From contig JAAKBF010000382.1 in the NCBI GenBank assembly GCA_012656075.1, forward strand, positions 186,001 to 250,000: a stretch of 64,000 bases of DNA. The letters are read 5' to 3'. This stretch comes from Phytophthora hibernalis. Its lineage: Eukaryota; Oomycota; Peronosporomycetes; Peronosporales; Peronosporaceae. This document shows positions 1 through 10,985 of this stretch, one piece after another. The number at the start of each line of letters is the position of its first letter. The stretch's first letter is position 1. The notes beneath the pieces are model-generated. The model ran no database searches. It saw only the letters and a list, made by a program, of their open reading frames with translations, and was not told where the DNA came from. A program made the position numbers and the translations under genes.

Positions 1-371
1 CTCTTCGGGAAAATTTTGTCGTCCGTGGTGTCACGAAAAAGTACAGAAGCATGACTATATTCGAAGCACGACTAATTAGAGTGAACGGTGTAGCTGTCCA
101 TAAAATCGTGTAAAACACATAAGTTTTTCAACTGTTTTATTGATCAAACAATTCAAATTTTGGCGCGCGACTCCAAAAACGAAAATGTTAACATGGAACC
201 CTTTGCTGGAAGAAGCTCTGCTCTTGACATCATTCAATTGGGACCCTTCACACACAAGACCTGCATGCAGTGTAGCATTTCCGGAAAAAAATTCTGCCCT
301 TGAGATCGAATAGGTAACTAAGTGACCTATTTACAAGTCTTGTCAACGGTTGCAGAGCCCTGTATGGACTC
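1..371. other. intergenic, nothing recognised
   Basis: AT-rich sequence with no convincing coding region, repeat or RNA gene. It lies downstream of the first CRN locus, which is transcribed leftwards. Confidence 0.4.
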
Positions 372-2465
372 TTACTTCCGCGAACGCTTGGCGCCCACAT
401 TCCCTTTCTCGTACATATCATATTTCAACCCGAAAACTCGAACGGAAATCTCAGTCGGCAAGGTTGACCCGAAAGCAGGTTTCACGGCATTTTTGAGAAA
501 GTCAGCAGGGTTTGTTGGGAGTCGAAAATCATTCATCACAGCTATGGGGACCAGAAAACATACTTCCACTGCAGACAACCACATCGATTTTCCCTGGGTC
601 GTCACGAGCCGGCTCAATAGATTCTTGAAGTATTCAATCAAGAAAGAATGCGTCGTCGAGCGCGTCAGTTGTACAAAACGAACAAGCATCTTCGTCGTAA
701 AGCCCGCCTCTCTAGCCTTTTTTGTAAGACCACGACGGTCGTTTAATCCACTTGATTGAATGAAGACAGCATCATAAGCAGCTTGGTTCCACAACTGTGG
801 GACCAGCCACTGCTTAGAATGATTCAAGGGGATGTCACCAGATGGATCAAAACGCGGGATCCGCTCGTTAGCCAGAGTGAAATTTGGAAACTTCATTTTC
901 AGACGAATATACGGAAGCACCCTTGCGTTTAAGCGCCGCAAAGAACCACAACTCGAGCACATGACCATCGATCACTGGATTTTGAACCAGACATCTCGCG
1001 AGATAAACCAGCCTATCATAATCCTGCCGATAAGCAATCTCCCTCGCGACAAATGAACTCACGATACCAGGTCGGGGATGAGCGTGGCGATGTTCAGGAG
1101 GATACCATGACAAGAGATGGTTAACCGCAGAGTTGGAGAATATGCCAGTCGAGCCATCAACGTACGCTTCAATGTTTGATACAACATCAAGCGCAGAAAG
1201 TAATGCAGTCTTAGCTTTCTCAGTGGTCATATCAAACATCATTCGCGCACTTCCTCCAACAACGAAGAATTTGGCTTTCACCAATCCATTGCGTTCTTCG
1301 AGAGACAAAATTTCTTCCTTTGAGTCGAAATTTTTCCTCACATGCTCAAAAAGTCATCGTTTTTCATTGCCTGCTGATAGTCTTCTAATTTCCATGAAGA
1401 CAACACAAAGCGTTGTTCTTCATCTACCAAGCCTCGACTATTCGATTCGATGACTGACGACGAAATCGTCACACTCCTCAAGTTGCTCGACACGATAGCC
1501 GGTACCTCCTTGTACAGATCAGGCCGATAATCCTTTCCCTTCGATACCATTGAGCTGACAACCACGAGGCGACGGTGCTCTCTCTTTCGTGGTGCCAATG
1601 TTTGCACGAATTTACAATAAAATCATCCGGAGTCTTAACATAACCATCCAAGAATATAATCGTATTCTCCGTCAACGTGAGCTAGAGGGAAGGCAGTAAC
1701 GAGCAATGAATGTAGCACGTCCGCTTTTCGGACTCCCTAATAATGCACCGCAGCGAGAAAGCATCTGACTTAGGGCAATGAATCCATACCACATCCCAAT
1801 CGTCTTGAGATCGATCCAAGGAGCAGGCAAATGCAAACGCTGCACAAGACTTGCCTGATCCTGGTGGTCCCACAATCCAGAGTAATGCGTATGTGTTGAC
1901 AGCACCAGCTAAAAGTGCTTGCCATTCTTCATAGAGCGCATAACGATTGAACAAAAGCACCCCTCCTTCTCTCACGTCAAGCCCACTGCCTCGGGCGTAC
2001 TCTTTCGGAATGTGAATGATGGATTCCTCCTTGTTGAAAGAAAGCACAGGGCATGGCGTACCGGTCGACACCCACTGCAACATAGGATCCATCACTTGCG
2101 CCGAAGTCGTCCTCGGCGGGACCTCCACCAACACGTGAATTTGCCTCGGATTTGGGGCTAGCTCGTTGGTGTCTTTCAATACGTCAATAACGAGCCATGC
2201 ACTCCGATCTTCAAGCCCTGAATCAGGAATTCTCGTGAAGACTTCGGGGCTAATCCCCCTCCTTCAGCTTCAGCACAGCTGGGTCGTTAGAAGGCAACCA
2301 CGCACCGTCCTTTATCGCCAGGAAGAGCCCCAGCTTGTCTGCATCAATCTTGATATTGTTTGTCTCCTCCTTGATCGCCTTCTTCAGGAGAGCCACCGTC
2401 ATCCAGTCTTTGATGACGATAGAAATCACACTCCCTTCTCTGATGATGATACAGTTGCGCTGCAT
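372..2465 (-). pseudogene. Crinkler (CRN) effector locus 1, broken
   Basis: CRN proteins are secreted or host-translocated oomycete effectors that act in plant cells, usually in the nucleus. Seen here, reading leftwards: an N-terminal segment with a lysine-rich helix and an LFLA-type motif (LGLFLAIK, a variant of LxLFLAK) near 2300, then a match to the HVLVxxP motif that closes the CRN recruitment region (HVLVEVPP, about 2130), then a P-loop (GPPGSGKS, about 1850) suggesting an NTPase module. A C-terminal stretch between 1340 and 870 has VGGSARMMFD and DGHVLELWFFAALKRKG, sequence typical of long oomycete CRNs. These parts lie in at least four reading frames with stops between them. No classical signal peptide is visible. 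The start is uncertain; the Met near 2465 is the best fit to family N-termini. Either a decayed gene or one damaged by sequence indels. Confidence 0.75.
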
Positions 2466-3308
2466 ATTTCGGAATGGGGAGAACAGGAATTTCCAATCAT
2501 GACCGTACATGTATTCTCGAAGCCTGAATATTCTCGAATTGAAATTACCGGTAATCGAGCAATAAGCTTCACCGCCTGAGAAAATGGTATGGAATAAGCA
2601 TGAGGAAATGTCGACTACATGCTAGATACACAGACTTAGTGAAGCTTTGCGTTCCGCCTCGATAACCTTTTGTCGGCACCACGCAGTGTCTTCGTTTCTC
2701 TCCAGCATTTTTGGAGAGTTCGTGTACTTGAACTTGGAATTCGGCGTTGCACACCGACATGGCTAACGCGATGCCGCAGCAATAAACTCCACCTCATCAG
2801 ACCTACCGCTGTACGTTTGTCAAGTTATGTCGCAGCGAATCCCAGTCACGTGCAAATCCAGGTTGAAAACTAACAAATTCGATTGTTTTGGAAGAATAGG
2901 TATGACCAAGTCACATATAGCCCCTTTTGCTTGATACGATCCACCCATGAATTCCTGCAGCCGCAAAATATCTTTTTCCACAAGGTCGGCATCTGGAAGA
3001 TCGTCTCGAACATGCAAAAACACCCTGCACATCCATCCAACCAGTGAGTCCTGAGTCTACGACCTTATCACGTCGAAGAACGCGTCGGCACAGCAGCCAC
3101 TGCCAGTCTTATGGTCCGTCTACGAGGCCGCGAACGCCCGCAACGCGCCTAGCGACGAGCGCCCACCGCCCAGCTCCATGCCCTCTTACGATGTGGAATG
3201 GAAACTGCAACCCTTCAAGATATTGTGTTAAATGGGTGTTGATACATGAAACCTGGCATATCGCATATTGACTCGGTCTTACTGCATAAACGACACAAAG
3301 AATAGAGG
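2466..3308. other. intergenic between CRN locus 1 and SDHAF4
   Basis: No gene recognised. A 70-residue leftward reading frame at 2820-3032 looks protein-like but matches nothing I know; it could be a fragment of CRN-type sequence. The segment presumably holds the promoter of the rightward gene starting at 3309. Confidence 0.35.
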
Positions 3309-3617
3309 ATGGCGCTACGACGAGTGGTGACTTTGGCGGCTGGATCGAGACGCTCGCTGGGCGTGTCGACGCAACTGCGCTTCTACTCGGCTGGCAAGGA
3401 CGCGGACTTTGTGGCGCTGCACCCGAGTGGCAAGCCGCACATCACGAACACTCCAGCGGTGAGCGAAGACCTGGACGAGTTCGACGACGACGAAGAAGAC
3501 ATGGTGGCTGTCGGACCTTCGGGGACGGAGTATGGAGGACCCACACGCGGCGGAAAGTTGAAGGAGCCCACGCGTTATGGCGACTGGGAACGCAAGGGCC
3601 GCTGCTCCGACTTTTGA
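3309..3617 (+). CDS. SDHAF4: succinate dehydrogenase assembly factor 4 (SDHAF4/Sdh8 family), mitochondrial
   Basis: A 102-residue protein ending in EPTRYGDWERKGRCSDF, which is the family signature (P-T-R-[YF]-G-D-W-E-x-x-G-R-x-x-D-F) of the former DUF1674. In the family this protein binds the FAD-loaded flavoprotein subunit of succinate dehydrogenase in the mitochondrial matrix and protects it before assembly of complex II. The N-terminus is rich in Arg, Ser and Ala (MALRRVVTLAAGSRRSLG), as expected for a mitochondrial presequence; residues about 55-64 are an acidic stretch. Length and the conserved C-terminus at the very end fit the family. It is a single exon and apparently intact, sandwiched between two broken CRN loci on the other strand, so a housekeeping gene sits inside an effector-rich block. 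Confidence 0.9.
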   Translation: MALRRVVTLAAGSRRSLGVSTQLRFYSAGKDADFVALHPSGKPHITNTPAVSEDLDEFDDDEEDMVAVGPSGTEYGGPTRGGKLKEPTRYGDWERKGRCSDF

Positions 3618-4216
3618 GACGGCGATGCATTGCGTAGTGAACTCTATTACGAAGACCCAGTGAAATAAAGTAAGCAACATGTTCATCGCGGTTGATGGGA
3701 GTTTCGAGCGTCGCGTAGCAACCGTCTTGAAGCTGTTTTATCCTCTACAGAAAGGTGATTGAACTGCAGATCGTATACAGGTACCGGCAAATCGGAATCC
3801 GTGACGGAGTGAAGTAGAACTATACGACCAGTTCATTCCCATTGATAAAGAACTGAGTAGTTCATGTTGCAAATTCAAATCACTCGAAGGAAATTCAGAG
3901 TGACATGCTTTTAGAAGTGCAAGCAGCAAGTATGTTGGAGGCCACTAGCGATCGCCACTTTTATCCTTCCCGTCAGTGTGGCGAGCAGGATCATAGTATC
4001 CGATGTATGATCCAGCCAATCGATAGAGTGGAACGGATTCCTTTTGTGACCAAAGCATTCGCAATCGATCCACTGGCAAGCCACAGCCTGCATCTGGGGA
4101 TTCCTGCTTTGGAACCTTGGCCAGTACGTGCACAGGGCCCTTTCCAGCTGCAACTTCTTGCTCGGAGACTCGGATTCGAGTTTGTTCTTCTGCTTATGGT
4201 ACTCAACCCCTATTAA

Positions 4217-6975
4217 TCAAACTGCGAAGTATTCTCTTGCGGCTGAGTATTCGTGTTTCGTGTCAACCCTTTCATGTCGATACAAAAACAATCCCACTTC
4301 AACTTCACAAAACAATCCGGTTAGTCGTGGACCCACCCCAACTCGTGTTGGGTGTAGAAGTGGAAATTTTAACGGTTTACGGTTGAGTACTTGAATGGAT
4401 GTAAGCGCGATGAAATCAATAACTAAATCACAACCTGTTCTTACGAAATTCGACGAACTTATCACAGAGACGAACTTTAAACCGCTTGGTCTCAAGATAA
4501 GAACGCAGTTCCTCGGCATTGTGGACCCCCCACTCGGTTCTTTCCTCTTCTCCAATATTTTTGAAGCGACGTGGTCAACCTCGTTCGCTTCACCTTCAAA
4601 TGCTGTTTTGAGAGCGGCTTTACCCACTGTCTTGATCGATACAACAGGCGAACATGCTGGATGATACGCCAATGTTGCATACAGCTTCTTACTATCGTCT
4701 CGCTTCAAAAAGTAGCAATCATCCGGCACAATATACGTCGAAAGATTTGACGCGGAAACGTTCATGACCCCTGGTGACTTAAACAGGTTTGTGGATTCCT
4801 CAATGTTCTAGTTTCAACCATGGCGGTCGTGAGAAATGTTCGGTGCTTGTTTCTATGCATTGAGTGCATTGGTGGTGCTTGGACGCTCGAGGGTTACACT
4901 GGAACAGTTGCTGCCTGGTACAGTGATGACTTCTAAAACGCGCTCCATTTCGGTGAAACATGTTCCTTCGACAGTTCTCCGCTGTGCGGAGCCATTTGGC
5001 GCTTCAACGCCACTTTGTATTTCATGTCGTGATAACTAGAAAGAAATAGTCGACTGGATGGCTGCATTGCAGTGAATGAGAAAGGCGATGCCGGTGTACA
5101 CATTTTTTTCGCTCTGAAGGATGCGAGGACTGAGGAGCCTATTGTTTTTGTCGACCAGAGGAAACGCCAGAGTGGTACATCGCAGCCAAGCGAAGCACAG
5201 GATTATCTTAGCGAGTTGAGTGCTTGCCCTGATTTTCTCGCGGAAAGTGGTGCGCGTTTGGCACGAATGGCCTTCACAAAGTCTTCTTCAGCTTCGGTTG
5301 CGAATTTCATCTTATTAATGTATCGAAAGAGCGCATAAGGAACTCGAACATCGGATGCCACTTCTCCGACTCCATCACGCAGAATCAGCAAACATAAGAA
5401 GAATCTGGAAGTTTTGACCATGTACAGGTCTTATCGAACATCATGGTCGGGTGGACCGGTAGACCAGACACAGCATAGATAGCCAAACGGACGAGCCGCG
5501 GGATTTCCATTTCAAAGTAACCTCAACGTATGAATCCCACACGTCATTAAAGCAATAGTCGATGACGTGCGAACTTACAGTCCCTTCTGGCCATCTTGTC
5601 TTCGTCACCTTCGCCAGATACTGGCAACCCTCCGCGGAAGACCGCCAAAAAGAACAAATGGCGACAAAACGTGTTGTTCACCAGTAGACCAGCATAAGTG
5701 GGATTACTGTCCACAATCTCGAACACTTCATCCAGTGTCAAGAGGGACATCGGAAGCAACTTGGTAATACGTGGAATTAACAAACGATCTGTATTCAATC
5801 ACGTCCAACTCTGTTCCAGCAAGCATGGGTAACAAACCATCTACACAGAGCATTTCCTATAGCGTCCACGAGCTCATGCAGGAGAGACACATTGGCGTTT
5901 CGCCATCCAGCGCTCACATTTTTAATATTTTGATAATCATCAATGCCAAGAAAGAAGTACAACATCGCGGACTCAATTTTCCTCTTTTCATGCAACTTGC
6001 GATCAATCACACCCGCCGCACGCTGAAGTGTCAACTGCCCCCATTGCGTGGTAATCGCAATTGAAGCCATGTTTCAAAGGAATGCGAGCAATTATTATTC
6101 AGGAAAATACATACAACAACCGCCACGGGAAAGATGCATCAACCGGCATCGATTGCTCCACTGGCTGCCGTGTAAACCCGTTCGTGAACGAAACAATCAC
6201 GCTGGCAACTTGCTTGGGAATCAACTTCATCACTTCTCGCAAAATCCTGCCTCCTTCTTCCAACATCCGCGTTTTCCCGAGACCAGAAATCCCGGCGCAA
6301 TCAGGAATTGGCCGCTTTGTGTGATCAGTGTTGCCACTCTTCGCACTGTCGATGATGCTCTCGAAACAATCCACTTTCATTTCGATAGCCTCTTCGCGGC
6401 CAACGAAACGGAACTGTACTTGATCTTCTGACTGAGAGCTCGTGATAATGTTATCCTTGTTGATCATTTCGCCTTCCAAGAAGTCAAGGAGCTGCTAGTT
6501 AACCCCTCGAAGATCCACTTCCGGGCCAATTGGTCCATCAACCAGACCACGAGCAACCGTAGCTGGTACCTTTAACAGTACGTGAATTTGGTCGGTTACT
6601 GGTGGCTGCATTTTCTTCCAACTTGTTCTCCAGACCAGACGCCCCGCGTAGTCTGTTCTCTTTGGCTGTCAACCTCGTGATTGCAGGGGTCACCTCGCCC
6701 TTCTTCAGTTGCTTCACGTCTTCAGAGTCGGACTCCTCATCCTTCATCTCCTCTGTGTTCTCCAGCTTCTTGGCCAGGAAGAGCTGAAGGTTACCAGCAT
6801 CGAAATCCTTGACGAAGGTTGGCTTCTTAACCAAGCTACTGGTACGCCGTCTCAAATCTTCTACAATCGCCACCTTCAATACATGTACTGGCGTTAAACT
6901 CCCCACGTCCACCTCGACAGAGAATGTGCTCCCCTTCACTTCGACAATTAACCAAATGCAGGAGAATTACACTTC
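4217..6975 (-). pseudogene. Crinkler (CRN) effector locus 2, broken
   Basis: A second CRN locus in the same orientation as the first. The N-terminal part has GSTFSVEVDVGSL and the exact motif LQLFLAK (about 6780), the hallmark of CRN recruitment domains; a shifted frame near 6570 gives HVLLKVP, equivalent to the closing HVLVxxP motif. Further on, around 6280-6450, FVGREEAIE and then ISGLGKTRMLEEG form a P-loop of the NTPase type found in many CRNs. Remaining fragments (5547-5798, 5203-5421, 4217-4765) are protein-like and probably belong to the C-terminal effector region. The canonical start is missing: the frame upstream of the conserved N-terminus runs into a stop with no usable ATG, so 6975 is only approximate. 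Several frameshifts interrupt the body. CRNs promote or suppress plant cell death; whether this copy is functional cannot be told from sequence. Confidence 0.72.
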
Positions 6976-7588
6976 AGTTTAACCCATGTCATTGTTCAGA
7001 GTCCCCTACTGTGACTTCAATGTATGACGCGAGTGTGTCGTGGTACAATGTACCGATTATGTGCCTATTTGAATCGGTGCTGTTCCGCAATGCTGCGGCT
7101 ACTGCGTAGCCATCACATCAGACCTGTCAAACTCGATGTTCCTTGCGAAACCAGCGGTCGCCGCGGTCAACCCACATTTCTCGGAATGCAGTCGCAGCGG
7201 TCTATCTCGACGTGTACTCGTCAGATCAACACCACTAAGCCTTCATTCAATAGACATCAACGTTCTCTTCCCATCCATATCCTCCTCACCTCCTTCATCT
7301 CTCTCTCCATCCCGACATCCAATGTTTTCAACGGATGGCTACACCTCCACGTGACGCCAGATCGCATATTCTCTGGAACCAGATATAGCTTCGGTTCTGC
7401 ACCAGAACTCAGTCGCGAATAATACCCTCCAGCTTCCCTCATCCCAACAACTTATATTTTGTATACCCCAAAACTCCGCAGAAATCTGCGCATTCCGCGT
7501 CAACCGCAGTATCCTGGCCAGCCGTCACTCTTGAAATCGTTCCGCATCCAGATCAAGCCCCCAAGAAGCTCAAGCTCAAGACTTCAGG
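6976..7588. other. intergenic / 5' region of the HVA22-like gene
   Basis: Between CRN locus 2 (leftward) and the HVA22-like gene (rightward). Pyrimidine-rich stretches such as CCCTCCAGCTTCCCTCATCCC near 7430 could be part of the promoter of the downstream gene. No other gene recognised. Confidence 0.35.
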
Positions 7589-8167
7589 ATGGAGAAGGTG
7601 CAAGTGTACATGGACAAGTGGGCCAAGGACCTGGACAAGTTCCCCGTCCTGCAGTCGGCGCAGGACGCCACGGGTGTGGAGAAGCTCTACCTGGTGGCCG
7701 GAGGCGCCGCGCTCACGCTGCTGCTGCTGCTCGTGGGCTTCGGCGCGGGGCTCATCTGCAACCTCGTGGGCTTCGTGTACCCGGCCTTCTGCTCCTTCAA
7801 GGCCATCGAGTCAGACGACAAGAAGGATGACGTACAGTGGCTCACGTACTGGGTCGTGTACGCATGCTTCAACCTGGTGGAGATCTTTGCCGACTTCCTG
7901 CTCTACTGGATCCCCTTCTACTACGCCTTCAAGCTGGGCTTCCTGCTCTGGCTCTTCATGCCCTCCACGCTGGGCGCGTCCTTCCTGTACATGCACTTCC
8001 TCGCCCCTTTCCTTAAGTCGCAGGAGAGCCGCATTGACCGTGCCATGAAGGAGGCTGTTAACAACGGCGGCGCCGTCATCTCCGACATCAGCGGCGTGGC
8101 CAAGGACATCGGCCGCGACGTGAGCAAGGCCGTGGCCGCCAAGATCGTGGACAACGCCGCCCAGTAA
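7589..8167 (+). CDS. HVA22/TB2/DP1 (REEP5/Yop1) family ER membrane-shaping protein
   Basis: A 192-residue protein of the HVA22/TB2/DP1 family. Relatives (human REEP5/6, yeast Yop1, plant HVA22) insert hairpins into the endoplasmic reticulum membrane and stabilise high curvature in tubules. Seen: an N-terminal helix, hydrophobic segments at about 36-60 and 60-72, the conserved core DDVQWLTYWVVYACFNLVE (about 80-98), a second hydrophobic pair at about 98-135 with FYYAFKLGFLLWLFMP, then a C-terminal amphipathic region. All core residues expected in the family are present and the frame is intact. The gene is G+C-rich with strong codon bias, which suggests good expression. It is followed within 170 bp by the TPR gene in the same orientation. 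Confidence 0.93.
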   Translation: MEKVQVYMDKWAKDLDKFPVLQSAQDATGVEKLYLVAGGAALTLLLLLVGFGAGLICNLVGFVYPAFCSFKAIESDDKKDDVQWLTYWVVYACFNLVEIFADFLLYWIPFYYAFKLGFLLWLFMPSTLGASFLYMHFLAPFLKSQESRIDRAMKEAVNNGGAVISDISGVAKDIGRDVSKAVAAKIVDNAAQ

Positions 8168-8337
8168 GGCCAGTGGCACTATCAGAAGACAGAGCAGCAG
8201 AGAAGGACGCTGGTGTCTGCATAAGTTAGCTTTTTACTTTGATGAATCGAGTGGTTGGTTGCTTTATTGCTGTTTGTATCAGGTGTCGGTTGAGTGCAGG
8301 GCCTGTCTATATCAAATCCAAGAGCTGATCCGCCGTT

Positions 8338-10048
8338 ATGAGCAGTAAGTCGTACGCCGCGTGGGCCAAGTTCGACGTGGACAAGGAGCTGGAGCGTGTG
8401 GACGCGCGCGAACAGCAAGAGGCGCAGTACAAGCAACAGCAGCGACAGGTGCAGGCCAAGGAGCGCGTCGAGAGTTCAGCCACGCAGGAGGCCCAGCAGT
8501 CGGCCGACGTCTTGGCGGCGCAGGCGGCCGTAGCGGCTCTCAAGGCCAAGAAACGAAAGGGAAGAGATAAGAAGGATGTGGGTCGGGAGGGCGATGAGGA
8601 CGTGCTCAAGGCGGAGAAGCTGCAGACGCAGGCCGAGCTCTTCGCACACAAACACGAGCTTCTGCAGCAGGTTATGGAGAACCGTCGACTTGGAGACGGG
8701 ATTCTGAAGGAGAAGGACTGGAAAGGGGCAAAGAAGCTCTTTGAGGCGGCTCTGAGTGCTGTCAAGAAGCTGGACGAGGTGGCTCCGCAGATTCTGAGAG
8801 CCGAGAAAGAAACATTGCTGGGGAAGGAGCCGTCGAACCAACATGAGAAGAGTCATGAGGGTCATGAGCATGAAAAACACGACGGGGACGGACATTCGTG
8901 CGGCAAGAATTGCAGCCATGAGAAGAAGGCAGAAGCTGTGAAGAAAACTGCGGAGCCGCTGCCCAAAGCGAACGACTTGATCGCCATCGTCAAGATGTTT
9001 TACAAAGATGTGTACATGGGGATCGGCACCTGCTATCTTGAGGAAGCTCGACTGGCGGCGGCTACGGAGGCATTCAAGGAAGTGCTTCTTCGGGATGATG
9101 TGAATCTAGTGGCGTGGCTCAAGCGAGGCGAAGCGTTTGAGCGGATGGATGCCCCGTTGCTGGCCATGCTGCATTATAGTCGGATCACCAACCTGGTACG
9201 TGCTTTGTCTAGGCGATGCTAAGGTGTTGTTTATTCATGCTAATGCGCAATTGCATGTTATAGGATTCCGATCGCGAAGACGCAAAAGAAGATCTGGAGC
9301 GAGTGAGGACGAGGCTGCTGACTGAGGGTGATGCTTGCAGTGGTAGGGGAATATACGTGATTCACAGAGTTCGTAATGTGATCCTGGCCTTACCAATGTT
9401 TTTTTATCGTACAGATAACAACACGATCCAGAGTGCCGTAACCAAATGCACTGAGGGGCACACTTTCCGAGAAGTTTTTGAACTCATCGAATGGGTCTTC
9501 GAAGAGGCCAATGTGCTGGTTGTTGAGAACTTCTATGACTACTCTACGACAAAGTATCAAGTTGTTCTGGGCTGTATTGAAGCTTTGCGAGGTCGCCCTG
9601 AGTCAAATGAGGAAACAGCGTCCTCCGTTATCACCAAGGTGGGGTTACTCGTGCCTGCTTACGCAGCGTATCTGTAGTCAAGCTAACGTTTTTGCAACTC
9701 CGTGTTCAGATCGAGATGTCGTGCCACCTGAACATCGCAAGTGGTTGCCTTGAGATGCAACGAAATTACACGATGGCGCTTAGCCATTGCGAGCAAGCAC
9801 TGCGTCTGGACAGCAGCCATGCGATCTTCCACTTTCGGATGGGCCAGCTCTACAACGCATTGCACAACTACGAGAAGGCGCTTGAATGCTTCGAGTCGGC
9901 GAAAGCACTGGTCCCCGCTGTTGCGACGGATCAATCCCAAGAGCAACGCAAGAAAATGCTGGCTACGATTGTCAAAGAGACCGACAAGTGCGAGTTCGAT
10001 CGCAATCAGTACGATATGGGGTACCTGCGGTCCCTGACAGCCAAGTGA
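8338..10048 (+). CDS. TPR-repeat protein with coiled-coil and His-rich segment (4 exons)
   Basis: The four exons inferred from splice sites are 8338-9195, 9264-9342, 9415-9638 and 9710-10048, separated by GT-AG introns of 68-72 bp; the reading frame is kept across all junctions, giving about 499 residues. The N-terminal 100 residues are a charged, Gln/Glu/Lys-rich coiled coil. A His-Glu-Lys-rich stretch with two Cys lies at about 167-198 and could bind metal ions. Helical repeats follow, including YMGIGTCYLEEARLAAATEAFKEVL and, in exon 4, LNIASGCLEMQRNYTMALSHCEQAL with HFRMGQLYNALHNYEKALECF, which fit tetratricopeptide repeats. TPR domains are protein-docking modules, often for chaperones; the specific role is not identified. 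The gene converges on the ENTH-like gene, with only about 60 bp between their stops. Confidence 0.85.
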
Positions 10049-10108
10049 AAGCGCTAACTGAAAAATAATTAACTTTTCTAGGCTCTTTGCCGCTGGTAAT
10101 TCACTGGA

Positions 10109-10876
10109 TCACCTCTCCTCCTCACTATCTTCTTGATCCGATGGCGGGTGTGTGACGATCTTCGACGCGATATCATCATTACCTCTAAACGACGGTGTGT
10201 CGGTGTATGCCGGTGGCCGCGATTCATCGTGGGGCGTCACCCCGGGTAAGAACTACGCAGACCTCTCGATGACAGACTTTGGTGCAGCTTTTCAGCTTTC
10301 TGGCGGGCTTGTTGCAGAGCATCGTCGTCGTCGAGCAGAGTACTGATCTCTGCTGCTGTTTTGCGTACACCAGCACCAACATCCAGGTTTTGGCTGAATT
10401 CGTACTGCTCGAACTCGTACTTGTTGTACTCCGCAGACAACTCTACCAGAAACGAGCATCGAGCAGGAGATCGGGAGTCTCTGAGCACTTGCTGAGACCC
10501 GTTGATCACCAAGTACTGCAGCAAATTCAGTGCCTTCGACAACATTTGAGAGTTAGTTTTGACAAGTTGAGTGTATTGCAGTGGAAACTCACCTTTTCAT
10601 CAGGTTCGGGTTCTGTTGATGGTCGATGAGGATCTCCCAGATTCTCGCTTGAATGTACGGGCAGTCCACCACGTTGTCCGTGCGTGACGCAAACTCGTTC
10701 ATAACGGAGGTAGGAATGCCCGCTACTTGCTTCTTTGTTGAAAATGGTACCAACATCTCGTCTTCCAGCGGCAAATGTTCGTCCAGCAAGATTTCCACGG
10801 GCGACTTGGGCTCCCCATTCAACGCCGACTTGACGATCTCTACCACCTCATCAAAAGCAGCTCGCAATCGATCCAT
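10109..10876 (-). CDS. ENTH/VHS-type (tepsin-like) trafficking protein, two single-base breaks
   Basis: Exon 1 (about 10588-10876) starts at MDRLRAAFDEVVE and ends at a good donor (AAAAG|GTGAGT); exon 2 begins after an AAG acceptor near 10531, with a CTAAC branch site. Features such as IQARIWEILIDHQ, KALNLLQYLVINGSQQVLRD and DVGAGVRKTAAEISTLL fit the ENTH/VHS fold; the second half of such domains reads KxLxLLxYLxxNGS. Tepsin, the accessory subunit of the AP-4 coat, is the closest family I can suggest, so a role in vesicle coats at the trans-Golgi or endosome is inferred. The C-terminal tail is acidic (QEDSEEER). Two frame breaks exist, at the splice junction (a run of four A) and near 10240 (a run of four G); each would be healed by one extra base in the run, so I regard the gene as probably intact. 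Confidence 0.65.
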
Positions 10877-10985
10877 AGTTTTTACCTCTCGGTGTTTTTG
10901 AGAATGAGCTCCAAGCACTATAAATGGTTCTGCTCGAACGGTTCAAGAAAGCAAGATGTACTGCGTCCCAAGAATCAAAATGCAT

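Noticed and set aside
7459..8179. Alternative long frames overlapping the HVA22-like gene
   Set aside because: They are out-of-frame shadows in a G+C-rich gene; only the 7589 frame has family motifs.
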